Shown here one piece after another: positions 10,836 through 21,821 of a DNA stretch of 64,000 nt; within the stretch, counting starts at the first letter, position 1, and every line of letters begins with the position of its first letter. The notes beneath the pieces were generated by a model, which had not been told where the DNA came from, ran no database searches, and saw only the letters and a list, made by a program, of their open reading frames with translations. Origin of the DNA: Primula veris. Taxonomy: Eukaryota > Streptophyta > Magnoliopsida > Ericales > Primulaceae. The DNA lies in NCBI GenBank assembly GCA_963682055.1, contig OY821743.1, forward strand, positions 34,520,702 through 34,584,701, read 5' to 3'. Made by a program: the position numbers and the translations under genes.

Positions 10836-10850
10836 ATCTCCCACTTGGAG
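10836..10850 (-). other. Polypurine tract of the dead Copia element
   Basis: CTCCAAGTGGGAGAT on the minus strand, immediately next to the LTR start. Confidence 0.75.
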
Positions 10851-11012
10851 TCAAATGTCGAGTGCTTCAAAAGAAATCCACTTATCCCCGATCACCGAAC
10901 TCACTGTGTTCCACCGAGCAGAATGCTCCCATCGGTATCCTTGTATAGTAATTGATACTCTGCCGTCATCGGCGAGTTACTCATTCTTCCAGTGTAGCGG
11001 CGACCCTGAGCC

Positions 11013-11297
11013 TCAAGCTCGGAGCCCTACTGAGGTTGCACACAGCCTCAGTTTGTCGATTGTAACAGTCTTCGTTAGCATATCGGCGGGGTTCTTAGCG
11101 CCCTCAATCCTTTCTAGCGCGAAGATTCCATCTTCTAGAACAACCCGGATAAAATGGTAACGAATCTGTATGTGCTTTGTGCGTGAATGGAATACAGGAT
11201 TCTTAGCTAGCTGAACTGCACTTTGACTATCACAGTGCAGAACTCCCTTGTCGGTTTTCTGACCGAGCTCCTTTAAGAAACCTTGCAACCAAATCAT
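11013..11297 (-). pseudogene. Copia RNase H remnant
   Basis: Carries the late part of Copia RNase H: MIWLQGFLKELG, then LHCDSQSAVQLAKNPVFH, SRTKHIQIRYHFIR and NPADMLTK. The preceding frame ends at the GDLE residues of the early part. The usual segment between them (STTGYVF through the TEAEY-type motif, roughly 35-40 residues) is missing, with a frameshift. RNase H could not be active. Confidence 0.85.
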
Positions 11298-11842
11298 CTC
11301 TTTGCTTGCTCCAGATCACCGGCCATGTCAGCATCCACATAGCCGTGCAGGCCTTCCGAGGTCTTTCGGAAACATAATGCCAAACTCACGGTACCCGAGA
11401 GATATCTCAATATCCACTTCACAGCTTCCCAATGGTGCTTTCCTGGGTTACTCATGTAACGACTGACAACTCCCACTGCATGGGCAATGTCCGGTCTTGT
11501 ACACACCATAGCGTACATCAAGCTACCAATTGCTGAAGCGTAGGGAATGTTCGACATACTATCCTTTCCTTCCTCGTCTGAGGGTGATTGTTTCTTCGAC
11601 AAGCTAAAGTGTGCGGCTAGTGGTGAGCCTACAGCCTTGGCATCACTCATGCTAAACCGTGCCAACACTTTCTTCACATACTCGGCTTGCAACAGAAACA
11701 AAGACCCATCCCTTCCTCGGGAAATCCTCATACCGAGGATCTGATTTGCGGCACCCAAATCTTTCATTTCGAACTGTTTCGCCAACTGTTGCTTCACCTT
11801 GTTAATCTCAACAAGGCTCGACCCGGCGAGCAACATGTCATC
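11298..11842 (-). pseudogene. Copia reverse transcriptase, C-terminal part
   Basis: Starts at MLLAGSS, just after the YVDD active-site motif, and continues through the typical FEMKDLGAANQILGMRI and the PYASAIGSLMYAM region to RYLSGT and DADMAGD. The 5' edge is the nested LTR; bases 11838-11842 are one copy of its target duplication TCATC. Confidence 0.88.
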
Positions 11843-13089
11843 TGTTGAACATAGAGTTCAATAATGATTTTGATTATTACTTCGATTATGCGTTTAATGA
11901 TTTTACGATTTCGATGATATAACTCTTGTCTTGTCCAAAAAGATAAAACGTATATTTCAGGTCTTTAAATGATAGAGCATTCGATAACGAAGCCATAGGT
12001 TCAAGCGGAACCAAAATCGGAGCTAAAACGAAGGAGTTATGAGCATTCGAAGATTTACGGGACCAGGATTACAGTCGACCGATCGACTGGACAAAAACGA
12101 CCGATCGTTTTTGATCCAATTTCTTCCAGTGAGTCCAGTATAAAAACGACCGATCGTTTTCAGAAAACGACCGATCGTTTTCTGTAAAACGACCGATCGA
12201 CTGTAGAAAACGACCGATCGTTTTCTGCAGTTTTCGAAAACAGCTTTTCAGCAATTTCTGGGAAATAGCTTAAACCACTGAAAAATAGCCATAACCACTT
12301 CCAACGGCCATATACAGAAAAACAGACTGTTTGGTATATATATACCAACCAAATCTCTCTCCCAAATCAACCAATCACAATACCAATCAACTTCCTTCAA
12401 CCTCTCATTAAAAACCCTAATATCACCATTTTGGTGTATATATATTCGAGGAAAAGGAAAATCAAAGAGAAAGAGATTCAAGCTCGATCTTCATCAACAA
12501 CTCACCAATTAGCTTTTTAAGAAGCAATTAGAATAGTGAGTGTAGTTACGTTTTGTAACAAAAATTGTATCGAGTATTTTATAAACTCAATTTTTGTGAG
12601 CGAGTGAACGGGTAGAGGCTTTGTAAGCAAGTGAAGCTTAAAAGCTCTAGGTTTTTCATTCGGGTACTCATAAATTGAGGGGGAGTCGTAGACTCGTAGA
12701 CGTGTACTCTTGCACTTGTATCAAGAGTAGGAACCCCGGGTAGAGGGTGAGCCAATCGGTCGATTGAGCTCAATAGGGTTTGTAAAATCCGAAAGAAGAA
12801 TTATAGTGTATTACTCGGTAGTACCGAGGAGAGGACGTAGGCCGTTTGCCGAACCTCTATAAATCTTGGTGTCATCTTCTTTCCCTAAACTTTTACTTTC
12901 CGCAACTTTATTATTGCTTATATTCTTGCTTACGTTTATGATTTCTAGCATTTCATTAAAGTATATTAAACGCTTAAGTTTAGAATTTGCATAAGTTGGG
13001 TGTTAGTTGCACTTAAGTTTTAATTAGGCGAAAAGCTCCAAAAACCTTATTCACCCCCCCTCTAAGGTTTAGCCGCACTCGGGCCAACA
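11843..13089 (+). mobile_element. Solo LTR of the gag-only Copia family, nested in Copia reverse transcriptase
   Basis: 1,247 bp from TGTTGAAC to GGGCCAACA, a few percent diverged from the LTRs at 2320 and 5935. It is flanked by TCATC on both sides (11838-11842 and 13090-13094). No internal sequence remains. The insertion lies inside the codons of the YVDD motif of the host element. The six-motif inverted-repeat array is unchanged at 12077-12220. Confidence 0.93.
12077..12220. repeat. Six-copy GACCGATCG array, solo LTR copy
   Basis: Same six cores and spacing as at 2562-2705, with no difference seen, although the rest of this LTR has accumulated substitutions and small indels. Confidence 0.88.
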
Positions 13090-13901
13090 TCATCTACATA
13101 CAAAAGTAGTATGACGTACGAAGAGTTCGCAAATCTCTTCACGAAACAGCAGTGATCACTATCACTTCTTTCGAACCCGGTATCCGCCATGAAACTGTCA
13201 AACTTCTTATACCACTTCCGTGGTGCTTGTTTTAGCCCATACAAGCTCTTCCTCAGTTTGCAGACCAGTTTCTCTTTTCCCTTTTCGGCAAACCCTTCAG
13301 GTTGGAGCATGTAAATTTCTTCATCGAAATCTCCATGGAGAAAGGCAGTTTTCACATCTAACTGCTCGAGATGAAGATTCGCATTTACAACAATGCTCAA
13401 CAATAGCCGAATAGTCGTCATCTTTACGACTGGTGAAAAGATCTCGGTGTAGTCAATTCTTGCCTTTTGCTGGAACCCTTTGACTACTAGGCGTGCCTTA
13501 TACCGTTTCGTGCCATCTTGTTCCTCCTTTAGACGGAACACCCATTTGTTGCTCAGTGCCCTTTTCCCTTTGGGATGTTCGGCTAACTGCCAAGTCACAT
13601 TCTTCTCGAGCGACTTCATCTCATCCTTCATCGCGAGCTCCCACTTGCTCGAGTCTTTCAGCTCCAGAGCTTCCTCTCTACTTTCGGGCTCGCCTGCATC
13701 ACTGAGCAATATGTAATACAGGGAAGGAGAGTACCGGACATGAGGTCTCTTCTCGCGATGACCTCGGCCCAACTCAGGTCGGGGAGTTTGGGGCATCTCC
13801 TCGTCCTCTTCAGCATCTGCTGGAGGGTTGTCGAGCACCACTGGCTCATCTTCAGTGTCATTTTCCAAGTCCAATCTTGGAAACGCATTCATGTCGACCA
13901 T
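13090..13901 (-). pseudogene. Copia reverse transcriptase, N-terminal part
   Basis: Contains the plant Copia RT (RVT_2) hallmarks in order: WELAMKDEMKSLEKNVTW, SNKWVFRLK, YKARLVVKGF, FSPVVKMTTIRLLLS, LDVKTAFLHGDFDEEIYM, SLYGLKQAPRKWYKK and LLLYVDD. It is cut immediately after YVDD by the nested LTR. Just upstream it is separated from the integrase frame by one TAA stop at about 13908-13910. Confidence 0.9.
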
Positions 13902-13907
13902 ACCACT

Positions 13908-14684
13908 TTACTCGGACGGGAGCGCTTGTTCTTCCACATTTTGTCGATCTTTGTACAAAATGCTTTCGTTGAAGATGACATCCTTACTGCGAATGATCCT
14001 TTTCAGTTGACCATCCCAAAAGCGATATCCAAACTCAGCTCCACCGTACCCCACAAAGTAACACACTTTGGATTTCGAGTCAAGCTTGGTACGATCATTT
14101 ATGTCGACATGGATATATGACAGACAACCGAACACTCGCAATTGTTCATACGAGATAGGCTTTCCTATCCAGACTTCCTCGGGAATTCTCTTTTCCATTG
14201 GCACTGAGGGTCCACGGTTAATGAGGTAAACCGCTGTGCTTACTGCATGTGCCCACAAGGCTTTGGGCAACCCACTTTGCAGTCTCATACTCCTAGCACG
14301 CTCATTGATTGTTCGGTTCATTCGCTCGGCCATGCCATTCTGCTGTGGCGTTCTTCGGATGGTCTTCTCCATTCGAATGCCTTTATGAGCACAGAACTCT
14401 ACGAACTTCGCATCAATGTACTCTCCGCCGTTGTCGGACCTCAAACACTTGAGTTTATTCCCGGTCTCTAGTTCGACCATGGCCTTCCATTCTTGGAATT
14501 TCTTAAACACATCAGACTTGTGTTTCAAGAAGTAGACCCATGTTTTCCTCGTCGAATCATCGATGAAGGTCACATAGTATTGAGCTCCTCCCAGTGAGGT
14601 TACTGGAGATGGTCCCCATACATCTGAGTGGACCAGTGCTAGCTTCTCCTCCTTGGGAGCTTTTCCACCTTTCCGGAAGCTCAC
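13908..14684 (-). pseudogene. Copia integrase core, truncated
   Basis: The retroviral-type integrase core is clear: LVHSDVWGP (first catalytic Asp), FIDDSTRKTWVYFLK, LRSDNGGEY (second Asp) and TPQQNGMAERMNRTI (catalytic Glu). The zinc-binding HHCC part and everything upstream are lost at the junction with the Gypsy array. No genuine start codon is present. The frame ends at a TAA that separates it from the reverse-transcriptase part. Confidence 0.9.
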
Positions 14685-14686
14685 AT

Positions 14687-16216
14687 CACGTGCTAAATGA
14701 AGGCCTATAACTTAAAGGTAATTAAATAAATAATTTAGACTCTAAAATAGCAACTTCAAACATTCATTCTTATTTCTGAATATCCCAACAAGTTAAAGTG
14801 AAATTCAAAATCTCGATAGCAACTTATTCAAATAAGGTCTTGTAATACTAAACAAACAACATTCGAAATCATAATCTTAGAAGTTTATTAGCAGCGGAAA
14901 TAAAAGAAATCCTAGACGGTCTGGCTGGTCCCGACTAACTCTAGTCCGACTCTAAAACCTGCCTGATTACCTGAAAACATTATAAAAACGAGGGTAAGCT
15001 AAACGAGCTTAATGAATGGCAACCTTGCAATATAATATAGGGTCGAAAATAGATTTTATCATTTTCTTTCAAAAGCAATACTTTTATTTAATAAAATTTC
15101 CAAAGCACGAATAATAAAATTGTAATTTTTAGTGTGATCAATACGATAATATAAATTGAATATTAAGTCCGATTGGACTTCCCAATCTCCTAGGTGGATT
15201 CAGCCTTCCTGAATCTCTTTTTCTTCGTTGGATTCAGCCTTCCTGAATCTCTTTTTATTCTTTGGATTTGGACTTCCCAAATCTCTTTTATTTTATAAAC
15301 TTAATCCCAAATATAAACCATAATGATCACAAAAATATAAACTTTTTAAAACTTTATACGTTTATCAACGTATATAAAAACTACTTCTTTCAAAACCTAC
15401 AACATGCAATTCAATATATACAAGTATATTTTTATATTTCAAAAATATAATTTGAGCCTGCAAACATTTGTTAGAAATGCAATGAGATTTTTATAATAGC
15501 AAGTAAGAAAAACCACTCACTTATACAGATACGGAACGACCGAACATTAACAATTGAATTTTCAAATTGTACCCTCTGTCCTTGCCCACACTGACTTGGC
15601 TTCTTTTCTCAATTACATACATATATACCTATATATTTATATATAAATACCTAATGTAGTGATAACTGATAAGTATTAGACTAATATATATATATGAAAC
15701 ATAGCAGAGACGTGTATATAATGTGACTATAGGTTATTATTTATACTAGTCCATTTCAAAACCTCTGACTATCTAATTTCCATGCAAACATAACACCTAT
15801 ATGGATCACTACTAATTAAATGCATTAATACTAACATCTTATTGTGCAACCCACAAACTGATACTGGCCATTAATTCTTCAGACAAGCCGTACGTTTTTT
15901 ATATTCGCTACTATAAAACTTATGAGTTACTCAATATTATCAAGTGTGTTTATAATACATTTAATTCTAATATTTTTCTAAATGATAATGGGGCCGTTCC
16001 TTTTCATTTAGATGTTATGTGACATTCATACTATTAATTATTCATACAAAGTTTTCACATCTTAAACCTCTAACTGATAGTATCCTTTCGTAATTTTATT
16101 AATACAAATATAATTCACATATAATTAAGAACAATCAAAAAACTCGTTAGGCATAAAAATTCCACAACTTACAACATTACTACTAATAATATACACTTAA
16201 CATTAACTTTTTAGCA

Positions 16217-16262
<46 letters not shown>

Positions 16263-16278
16263 AATACGGGATTTTACA
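14687..16278 (-). repeat. Array LTR 1 (truncated at left)
   Basis: Lacks the first 54 bp of the full LTR; homology begins at CACGTGCTAAATG. Haplotype A at the two diagnostic sites (TTTCC and CCTAC). Contains a (TA)n tract near 16220-16255. Confidence 0.9.
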
Positions 16279-16984
16279 CTCTTTCCCACTTAAAAAAAGT
16301 TTCGTCCCGAAACTTATCTGGAAAATTATTTACTTGCTAACCTCCACTTCTCATGTATCCCTAGTGTAAAATAAAATAAAATAAATATCCTGTTTACATA
16401 TATAAAAGAAATGAATCCCCTGGCTATTTGAAAATTTTATTTCTAAATCACGTGCTTCCGTTGCACGCTTTCATAAATTAAAATGAGTAAATAAATATTA
16501 ATGATTCTAATCTTATATTCTTTTTCTAATTCTATGAAACAATCAATGCTCAAGGTAATCTAGTACAGAGTTCCAGCGGAACCATTCAATTGTCCAAGTA
16601 ATGGTTTAAATATTAATCCATAGGCCATGATAACTACAACTATATTTCAAAGTGAGAAATTAGTTCCAAATTATTAATCCAACTTATTATTTCAATTCAT
16701 AACTAACCACCCAAATGCTTAGATACTTATATTAGTTAAATGAGAACCTATAATTCTGACCAAGTTCATTTTAATATAATTAATTCTAAACTTACATTTT
16801 TTTATTTTATTTTTATTTTATTTTTATTTTTTTTACAATTACTTAAGATACTAAGCAGCCTTCACTTTGTAAACATATTCGCCTCGATAACCAAAAATAA
16901 ATATAAATCTAAAATACGGTTATAACACTCGTCCCTACCTAAAAAGGAAGAAGTTTCGTCCTCGAAACTTACCTCAAACAATTC
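16279..16984 (-). other. Non-coding 3' part of internal region 1, with two PPT-like blocks
   Basis: On the minus strand the gag stop is followed by GAGGACGAAACTT, a purine stretch and TGTTATAACCGTATTTTAG (about 16976-16910). This resembles a polypurine tract plus LTR start. After about 600 bp of AT-rich DNA, the same pattern recurs as the functional tract next to the true LTR (16316-16279: TTTCGGGACGAAACTT, then AAGTGGGAAAGAG, then TGTAAAATCCC). The other four internal regions are the same. Confidence 0.7.
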
Positions 16985-18109
16985 TCACACAAGTCGAGGG
17001 CAGTTAACCGCATTTCCCTTTTGAGCTTCTTTGTCTCCTTCTCTTCCTGTCAAAGAAAACACCCTCCCTTTCTCTCCTGGCTTTCGACCTTCGTTCGAAT
17101 TTCCACCACGAGCCTGAAGCTTCGGACCTTGCTGTGGACCTCGAGAAGCAAATCTGCACTCATATTGCAGATGGCCATTTCTTCCACAGTTGAAGCATTT
17201 ACGAGGGTACCCGTCACATCGAAAGGAGTATGCGTGCTCACGACCACACTTAGGGCAGGTTTTTTGGAATGGCTGTATCGATTCCCCATGAGTTTGATCA
17301 GAAAAGGCATTAAACTTATTGGAGTTTCCTCCACCAGTATCGTCTCTATCCCTTTTAGTGCCTTGTTGTCGCACTTTCTCAATTTCCAATCCGTCCTCTG
17401 CTAGGGTAGCCTTTCTGATAGTTTCGCCATAAGTTTGGGGTTCCAACATTTGCACCTTGCTTAGTATTTCAGGCCGTAAACCTCTCTGAAACATAAACAT
17501 GCGGTCTTCTTCCTTAGCAACCTGATTTGGCGCAAAACGGGACAATTCAACAAACTTTGTTTCGTAATCAATCACTGACATGTTTCCTTGTTCGAGGCTG
17601 TGAAATTCCATCTGTTTCTTTCGCCGAATGTTTGCTGGATAGTACTTATCGTTGAACAGTTCAAGGAACTTCTCCCAGGTAAGCTCGTTCTCTCTCCCTT
17701 CTAATTGTCGCTTAATCATACGCCACCAATTCTCCGCAGCACCTTGTAACTTATACTCCGCAAATTTAACCTTTTGCTCGCTTGAGCAGTCGAGTATAGT
17801 AAAAATCTTCTCAATCTTATTCAACCACAGTTCTGCCGCCACCGAATCATTTGGGTCACTCAGCTCTAGGGGATTTCCTTTAAGAAATTTGTCGAATAAA
17901 GAACCTTTGTCTAGCGATATTGCTCCTGGCTCGGAAGTAGAGGCCGGTGCAGGTTGCGACATTAACTTAGTAAGAAGGCTCTGAAAGGCTTGTGCTACTC
18001 CATCATCTATCTCAGGGGTTGACGAAGAGGTAACTAGTGCTTCATTAGAAATTTGTGAAATCCCAGTCATCCTAAAGGCATACCAAGTAACATAAATAAC
18101 TAAAAACAA
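16985..18109 (-). CDS. Gypsy-type Gag, array unit 1
   Basis: Open frame of 374 codons. The first 13 (MFLVIYVTWYAFR) look like leader; MTGISQIS at residue 14 (base 18070) is the likelier start. It has the plant Gypsy retrotransposon Gag domain: AELWLNKIEKIF, ENWWRMIKRQLEG, LTWEKFLELFNDKYYP and MEFHSLEQGNMSVIDYETKF (about residues 105-200). Next are a CPKC-type cluster and a canonical CCHC knuckle, CFNCGRNGHLQYEC (about 304-317). It ends after GRVFSLTGREG, the linker that normally leads into the protease, so pol has been deleted. The knuckle Gly312 is intact. It closely resembles chromovirus (Tekay/Del-type) Gag, by family knowledge. Confidence 0.85.
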   Translation of the reverse strand: MFLVIYVTWYAFRMTGISQISNEALVTSSSTPEIDDGVAQAFQSLLTKLMSQPAPASTSEPGAISLDKGSLFDKFLKGNPLELSDPNDSVAAELWLNKIEKIFTILDCSSEQKVKFAEYKLQGAAENWWRMIKRQLEGRENELTWEKFLELFNDKYYPANIRRKKQMEFHSLEQGNMSVIDYETKFVELSRFAPNQVAKEEDRMFMFQRGLRPEILSKVQMLEPQTYGETIRKATLAEDGLEIEKVRQQGTKRDRDDTGGGNSNKFNAFSDQTHGESIQPFQKTCPKCGREHAYSFRCDGYPRKCFNCGRNGHLQYECRFASRGPQQGPKLQARGGNSNEGRKPGEKGRVFSLTGREGDKEAQKGNAVNCPRLV

Positions 18110-18212
18110 TGTAGCAGAATATATAACCTAACCTAAAACCTATCAGACTTTGGGAACCAGACCTTATCTATATTAACCAAGTTCTTGAAAGAAAACGGTC
18201 CTAGGACCTTCA

Positions 18213-18224
18213 GCTCTGATACCA
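18213..18224 (-). other. Primer-binding site (tRNA-iMet), array unit 1
   Basis: TGGTATCAGAGC on the minus strand, five bases from the LTR end. Equivalent sites are at 21805-21816, 25418-25429, 29021-29032 and 32632-32643. Confidence 0.9.
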
Positions 18225-18229
18225 AAAAA

Positions 18230-19813
18230 TGTAACATCCCTGACCCAAAAGGACGTCACACGGCCGAATAACACGTGCGGCGGCACGTGCTAAATGAAGG
18301 CCTATAACTTAAAGGTAATTAAATAAATAATTTAGACTCTAAAATAGCAACTTCAAACATTCATTCTTATTTCTGAATATCCCAACAAGTTAAAGTGAAA
18401 TTCAAAATCTCGATAGCAACTTATTCAAATAAGGTCTTGTAATACTAAACAAACAACATTCGAAATCATAATCTTAGAAGTTTATTAGCAGCGGAAATAA
18501 AAGAAATCCTAGACGGTCTGGCTGGTCCCGACTAACTCTAGTCCGACTCTAAAACCTGCCTGATTACCTGAAAACATTATAAAAACGAGGGTAAGCTAAA
18601 CGAGCTTAATGAATGGCAACCTTGCAATATAATATAGGGTCGAAAATAGATTTTATCATTTTCTTTCAAAAGCAATACTTTTATTTAATAAAATTTCCAA
18701 AGCACGAATAATAAAATTGTAATTTTTAGTGTGATCAATACGATAATATAAATTGAATATTAAGTCCGATTGGACTTCCCAATCTCCTAGGTGGATTCAG
18801 CCTTCCTGAATCTCTTTTTCTTCGTTGGATTCAGCCTTCCTGAATCTCTTTTTATTCTTTGGATTTGGACTTCCCAAATCTCTTTTATTTTATAAACTTA
18901 ATCCCAAATATAAACCATAATGATCACAAAAATATAAACTTTTTAAAACTTTATACGTTTATCAACGTATATAAAAACTACTTCTTTCAAAACCTACAAC
19001 ATGCAATTCAATATATACAAGTATATTTTTATATTTCAAAAATATAATTTGAGCCTGCAAACATTTGTTAGAAATGCAATGAGATTTTTATAATAGCAAG
19101 TAAGAAAAACCACTCACTTATACAGATACGGAACGACCGAACATTAACAATTGAATTTTCAAATTGTACCCTCTGTCCTTGCCCACACTGACTTGGCTTC
19201 TTTTCTCAATTACATACATATATACCTATATATTTATATATAAATACCTAATGTAGTGATAACTGATAAGTATTAGACTAATATATATATATGAAACATA
19301 GCAGAGACGTGTATATAATGTGACTATAGGTTATTATTTATACTAGTCCATTTCAAAACCTCTGACTATCTAATTTCCATGCAAACATAACACCTATATG
19401 GATCACTACTAATTAAATGCATTAATACTAACATCTTATTGTGCAACCCACAAACTGATACTGGCCATTAATTCTTCAGACAAGCCGTACGTTTTTTATA
19501 TTCGCTACTATAAAACTTATGAGTTACTCAATATTATCAAGTGTGTTTATAATACATTTAATTCTAATATTTTTCTAAATGATAATGGGGCCGTTCCTTT
19601 TCATTTAGATGTTATGTGACATTCATACTATTAATTATTCATACAAAGTTTTCACATCTTAAACCTCTAACTGATAGTATCCTTTCGTAATTTTATTAAT
19701 ACAAATATAATTCACATATAATTAAGAACAATCAAAAAACTCGTTAGGCATAAAAATTCCACAACTTACAACATTACTACTAATAATATACACTTAACAT
19801 TAACTTTTTAGCA

Positions 19814-19855
<42 letters not shown>

Positions 19856-19871
19856 AATACGGGATTTTACA
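18230..19871 (-). repeat. Array LTR 2 (1,642 bp)
   Basis: Full length, haplotype A like LTR 1. It has the shortest (TA)n tract of the internal LTRs, and serves as 5' LTR of unit 1 and 3' LTR of unit 2. Confidence 0.93.
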
Positions 19872-20576
19872 CTCTTTCCCACTTAAAAAAAGTTTCGTCC
19901 CGAAACTTATCTGGAAAATTATTTACTTGCTAACCTCCACTTCTCATGTATCCCTAGTGTAAAATAAAATAAAATAAATATCCTGTTTACATATATAAAA
20001 GAAATGAATCCCCTGGCTATTTGAAAATTTTATTTCTAAATCACGTGCTTCCGTTGCACGCTTTCATAAATTAAAATGAGTAAATAAATATTAATGATTC
20101 TAATCTTATATTCTTTTTCTAATTCTATGAAACAATCAATGCTCAAGGTAATCTAGTACAGAGTTCCAGCGGAACCATTCAATTGTCCAAGTAATGGTTT
20201 AAATATTAATCCATAGGCCATGATAACTACAACTATATTTCAAAGTGAGAAATTAGTTCCAAATTATTAATCCAACTTATTATTTCAATTCATAACTAAC
20301 CACCCAAATGCTTAGATACTTATATTAGTTAAATGAGAACCTATAATTCTGACCAAGTTCATTTTAATATAATTAATTCTAAACTTACATTTTTTTATTT
20401 TATTTTTATTTTATTTTTATTTTTTTTACAATTACTTAAGATACTAAGCAGCCTTCACTTTGTAAACATATTCGCCTCGATAACCAAAAATAAATATAAA
20501 TCTAAAATACGGTTATAACACTCGTCCCTACCTAAAAAGGAGAAGTTTCGTCCTCGAAACTTACCTCAAACAATTC

Positions 20577-21701
20577 TCACACAAGTCGAGGGCAGTTAAC
20601 CGCATTTCCCTTTTGAGCTTCTTTGTCTCCTTCTCTTCCTGTCAAAGAAAACACCCTCCCTTTCTCTCCTGGCTTTCGACCTTCGTTCGAATTTCCACCA
20701 CGAGCCTGAAGCTTCGGACCTTGCTGTGGACCTCGAGAAGCAAATCTGCACTCATATTGCAGATGGCCATTTCTTCCACAGTTGAAGCATTTACGAGGGT
20801 ACCCGTCACATCGAAAGGAGTATGCGTGCTCACGACCACACTTAGGGCAGGTTTTTTGGAATGGCTGTATCGATTCCCCATGAGTTTGATCAGAAAAGGC
20901 ATTAAACTTATTGGAGTTTCCTCCACCAGTATCGTCTCTATCCCTTTTAGTGCCTTGTTGTCGCACTTTCTCAATTTCCAATCCGTCCTCTGCTAGGGTA
21001 GCCTTTCTGATAGTTTCGCCATAAGTTTGGGGTTCCAACATTTGCACCTTGCTTAGTATTTCAGGCCGTAAACCTCTCTGAAACATAAACATGCGGTCTT
21101 CTTCCTTAGCAACCTGATTTGGCGCAAAACGGGACAATTCAACAAACTTTGTTTCGTAATCAATCACTGACATGTTTCCTTGTTCGAGGCTGTGAAATTC
21201 CATCTGTTTCTTTCGCCGAATGTTTGCTGGATAGTACTTATCGTTGAACAGTTCAAGGAACTTCTCCCAGGTAAGCTCGTTCTCTCTCCCTTCTAATTGT
21301 CGCTTAATCATACGCCACCAATTCTCCGCAGCACCTTGTAACTTATACTCCGCAAATTTAACCTTTTGCTCGCTTGAGCAGTCGAGTATAGTAAAAATCT
21401 TCTCAATCTTATTCAACCACAGTTCTGCCGCCACCGAATCATTTGGGTCACTCAGCTCTAGGGGATTTCCTTTAAGAAATTTGTCGAATAAAGAACCTTT
21501 GTCTAGCGATATTGCTCCTGGCTCGGAAGTAGAGGCCGGTGCAGGTTGCGACATTAACTTAGTAAGAAGGCTCTGAAAGGCTTGTGCTACTCCATCATCT
21601 ATCTCAGGGGTTGACGAAGAGGTAACTAGTGCTTCATTAGAAATTTGTGAAATCCCAGTCATCCTAAAGGCATACCAAGTAACATAAATAACTAAAAACA
21701 A
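20577..21701 (-). CDS. Gypsy-type Gag, array unit 2
   Basis: Same 374-codon frame as unit 1, with Gly312 in the zinc knuckle. The unit has a private one-base deletion in the purine stretch just downstream of gag (GGAGAAG instead of GGAAGAAG near 20540), outside the coding frame. Confidence 0.85.
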   Translation of the reverse strand: MFLVIYVTWYAFRMTGISQISNEALVTSSSTPEIDDGVAQAFQSLLTKLMSQPAPASTSEPGAISLDKGSLFDKFLKGNPLELSDPNDSVAAELWLNKIEKIFTILDCSSEQKVKFAEYKLQGAAENWWRMIKRQLEGRENELTWEKFLELFNDKYYPANIRRKKQMEFHSLEQGNMSVIDYETKFVELSRFAPNQVAKEEDRMFMFQRGLRPEILSKVQMLEPQTYGETIRKATLAEDGLEIEKVRQQGTKRDRDDTGGGNSNKFNAFSDQTHGESIQPFQKTCPKCGREHAYSFRCDGYPRKCFNCGRNGHLQYECRFASRGPQQGPKLQARGGNSNEGRKPGEKGRVFSLTGREGDKEAQKGNAVNCPRLV

Positions 21702-21821
21702 TGTAGCAGAATATATAACCTAACCTAAAACCTATCAGACTTTGGGAACCAGACCTTATCTATATTAACCAAGTTCTTGAAAGAAAACGGTCCTAGGACC
21801 TTCAGCTCTGATACCAAAAAA

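Larger units (their letters stand above)
10487..14686 (-). mobile_element. Dead Copia element, minus strand, truncated and with a nested LTR
   Basis: Reading leftward on the minus strand: integrase (14684-13908), reverse transcriptase (13901-13090), a nested solo LTR (13089-11843), the rest of reverse transcriptase (11842-11298), partial RNase H (about 11297-11013), polypurine tract (10850-10836) and a 349-bp 3' LTR (10835-10487). Gag, protease, primer-binding site and 5' LTR are missing because the element is cut at 14686, where the Gypsy array begins. A premature stop, the nested insertion and an RNase H deletion make it inactive. Confidence 0.88.

Noticed and set aside
15262..15450. 62-codon frame repeated in every array LTR
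   Set aside because: AT-rich, in a non-coding LTR, with no domain. Conservation is explained by LTR identity.
17021..17984. Plus- and minus-strand frames of 110-127 codons overlapping each array gag
   Set aside because: Shadows of the gag frame; identical in every unit only because the units are identical.
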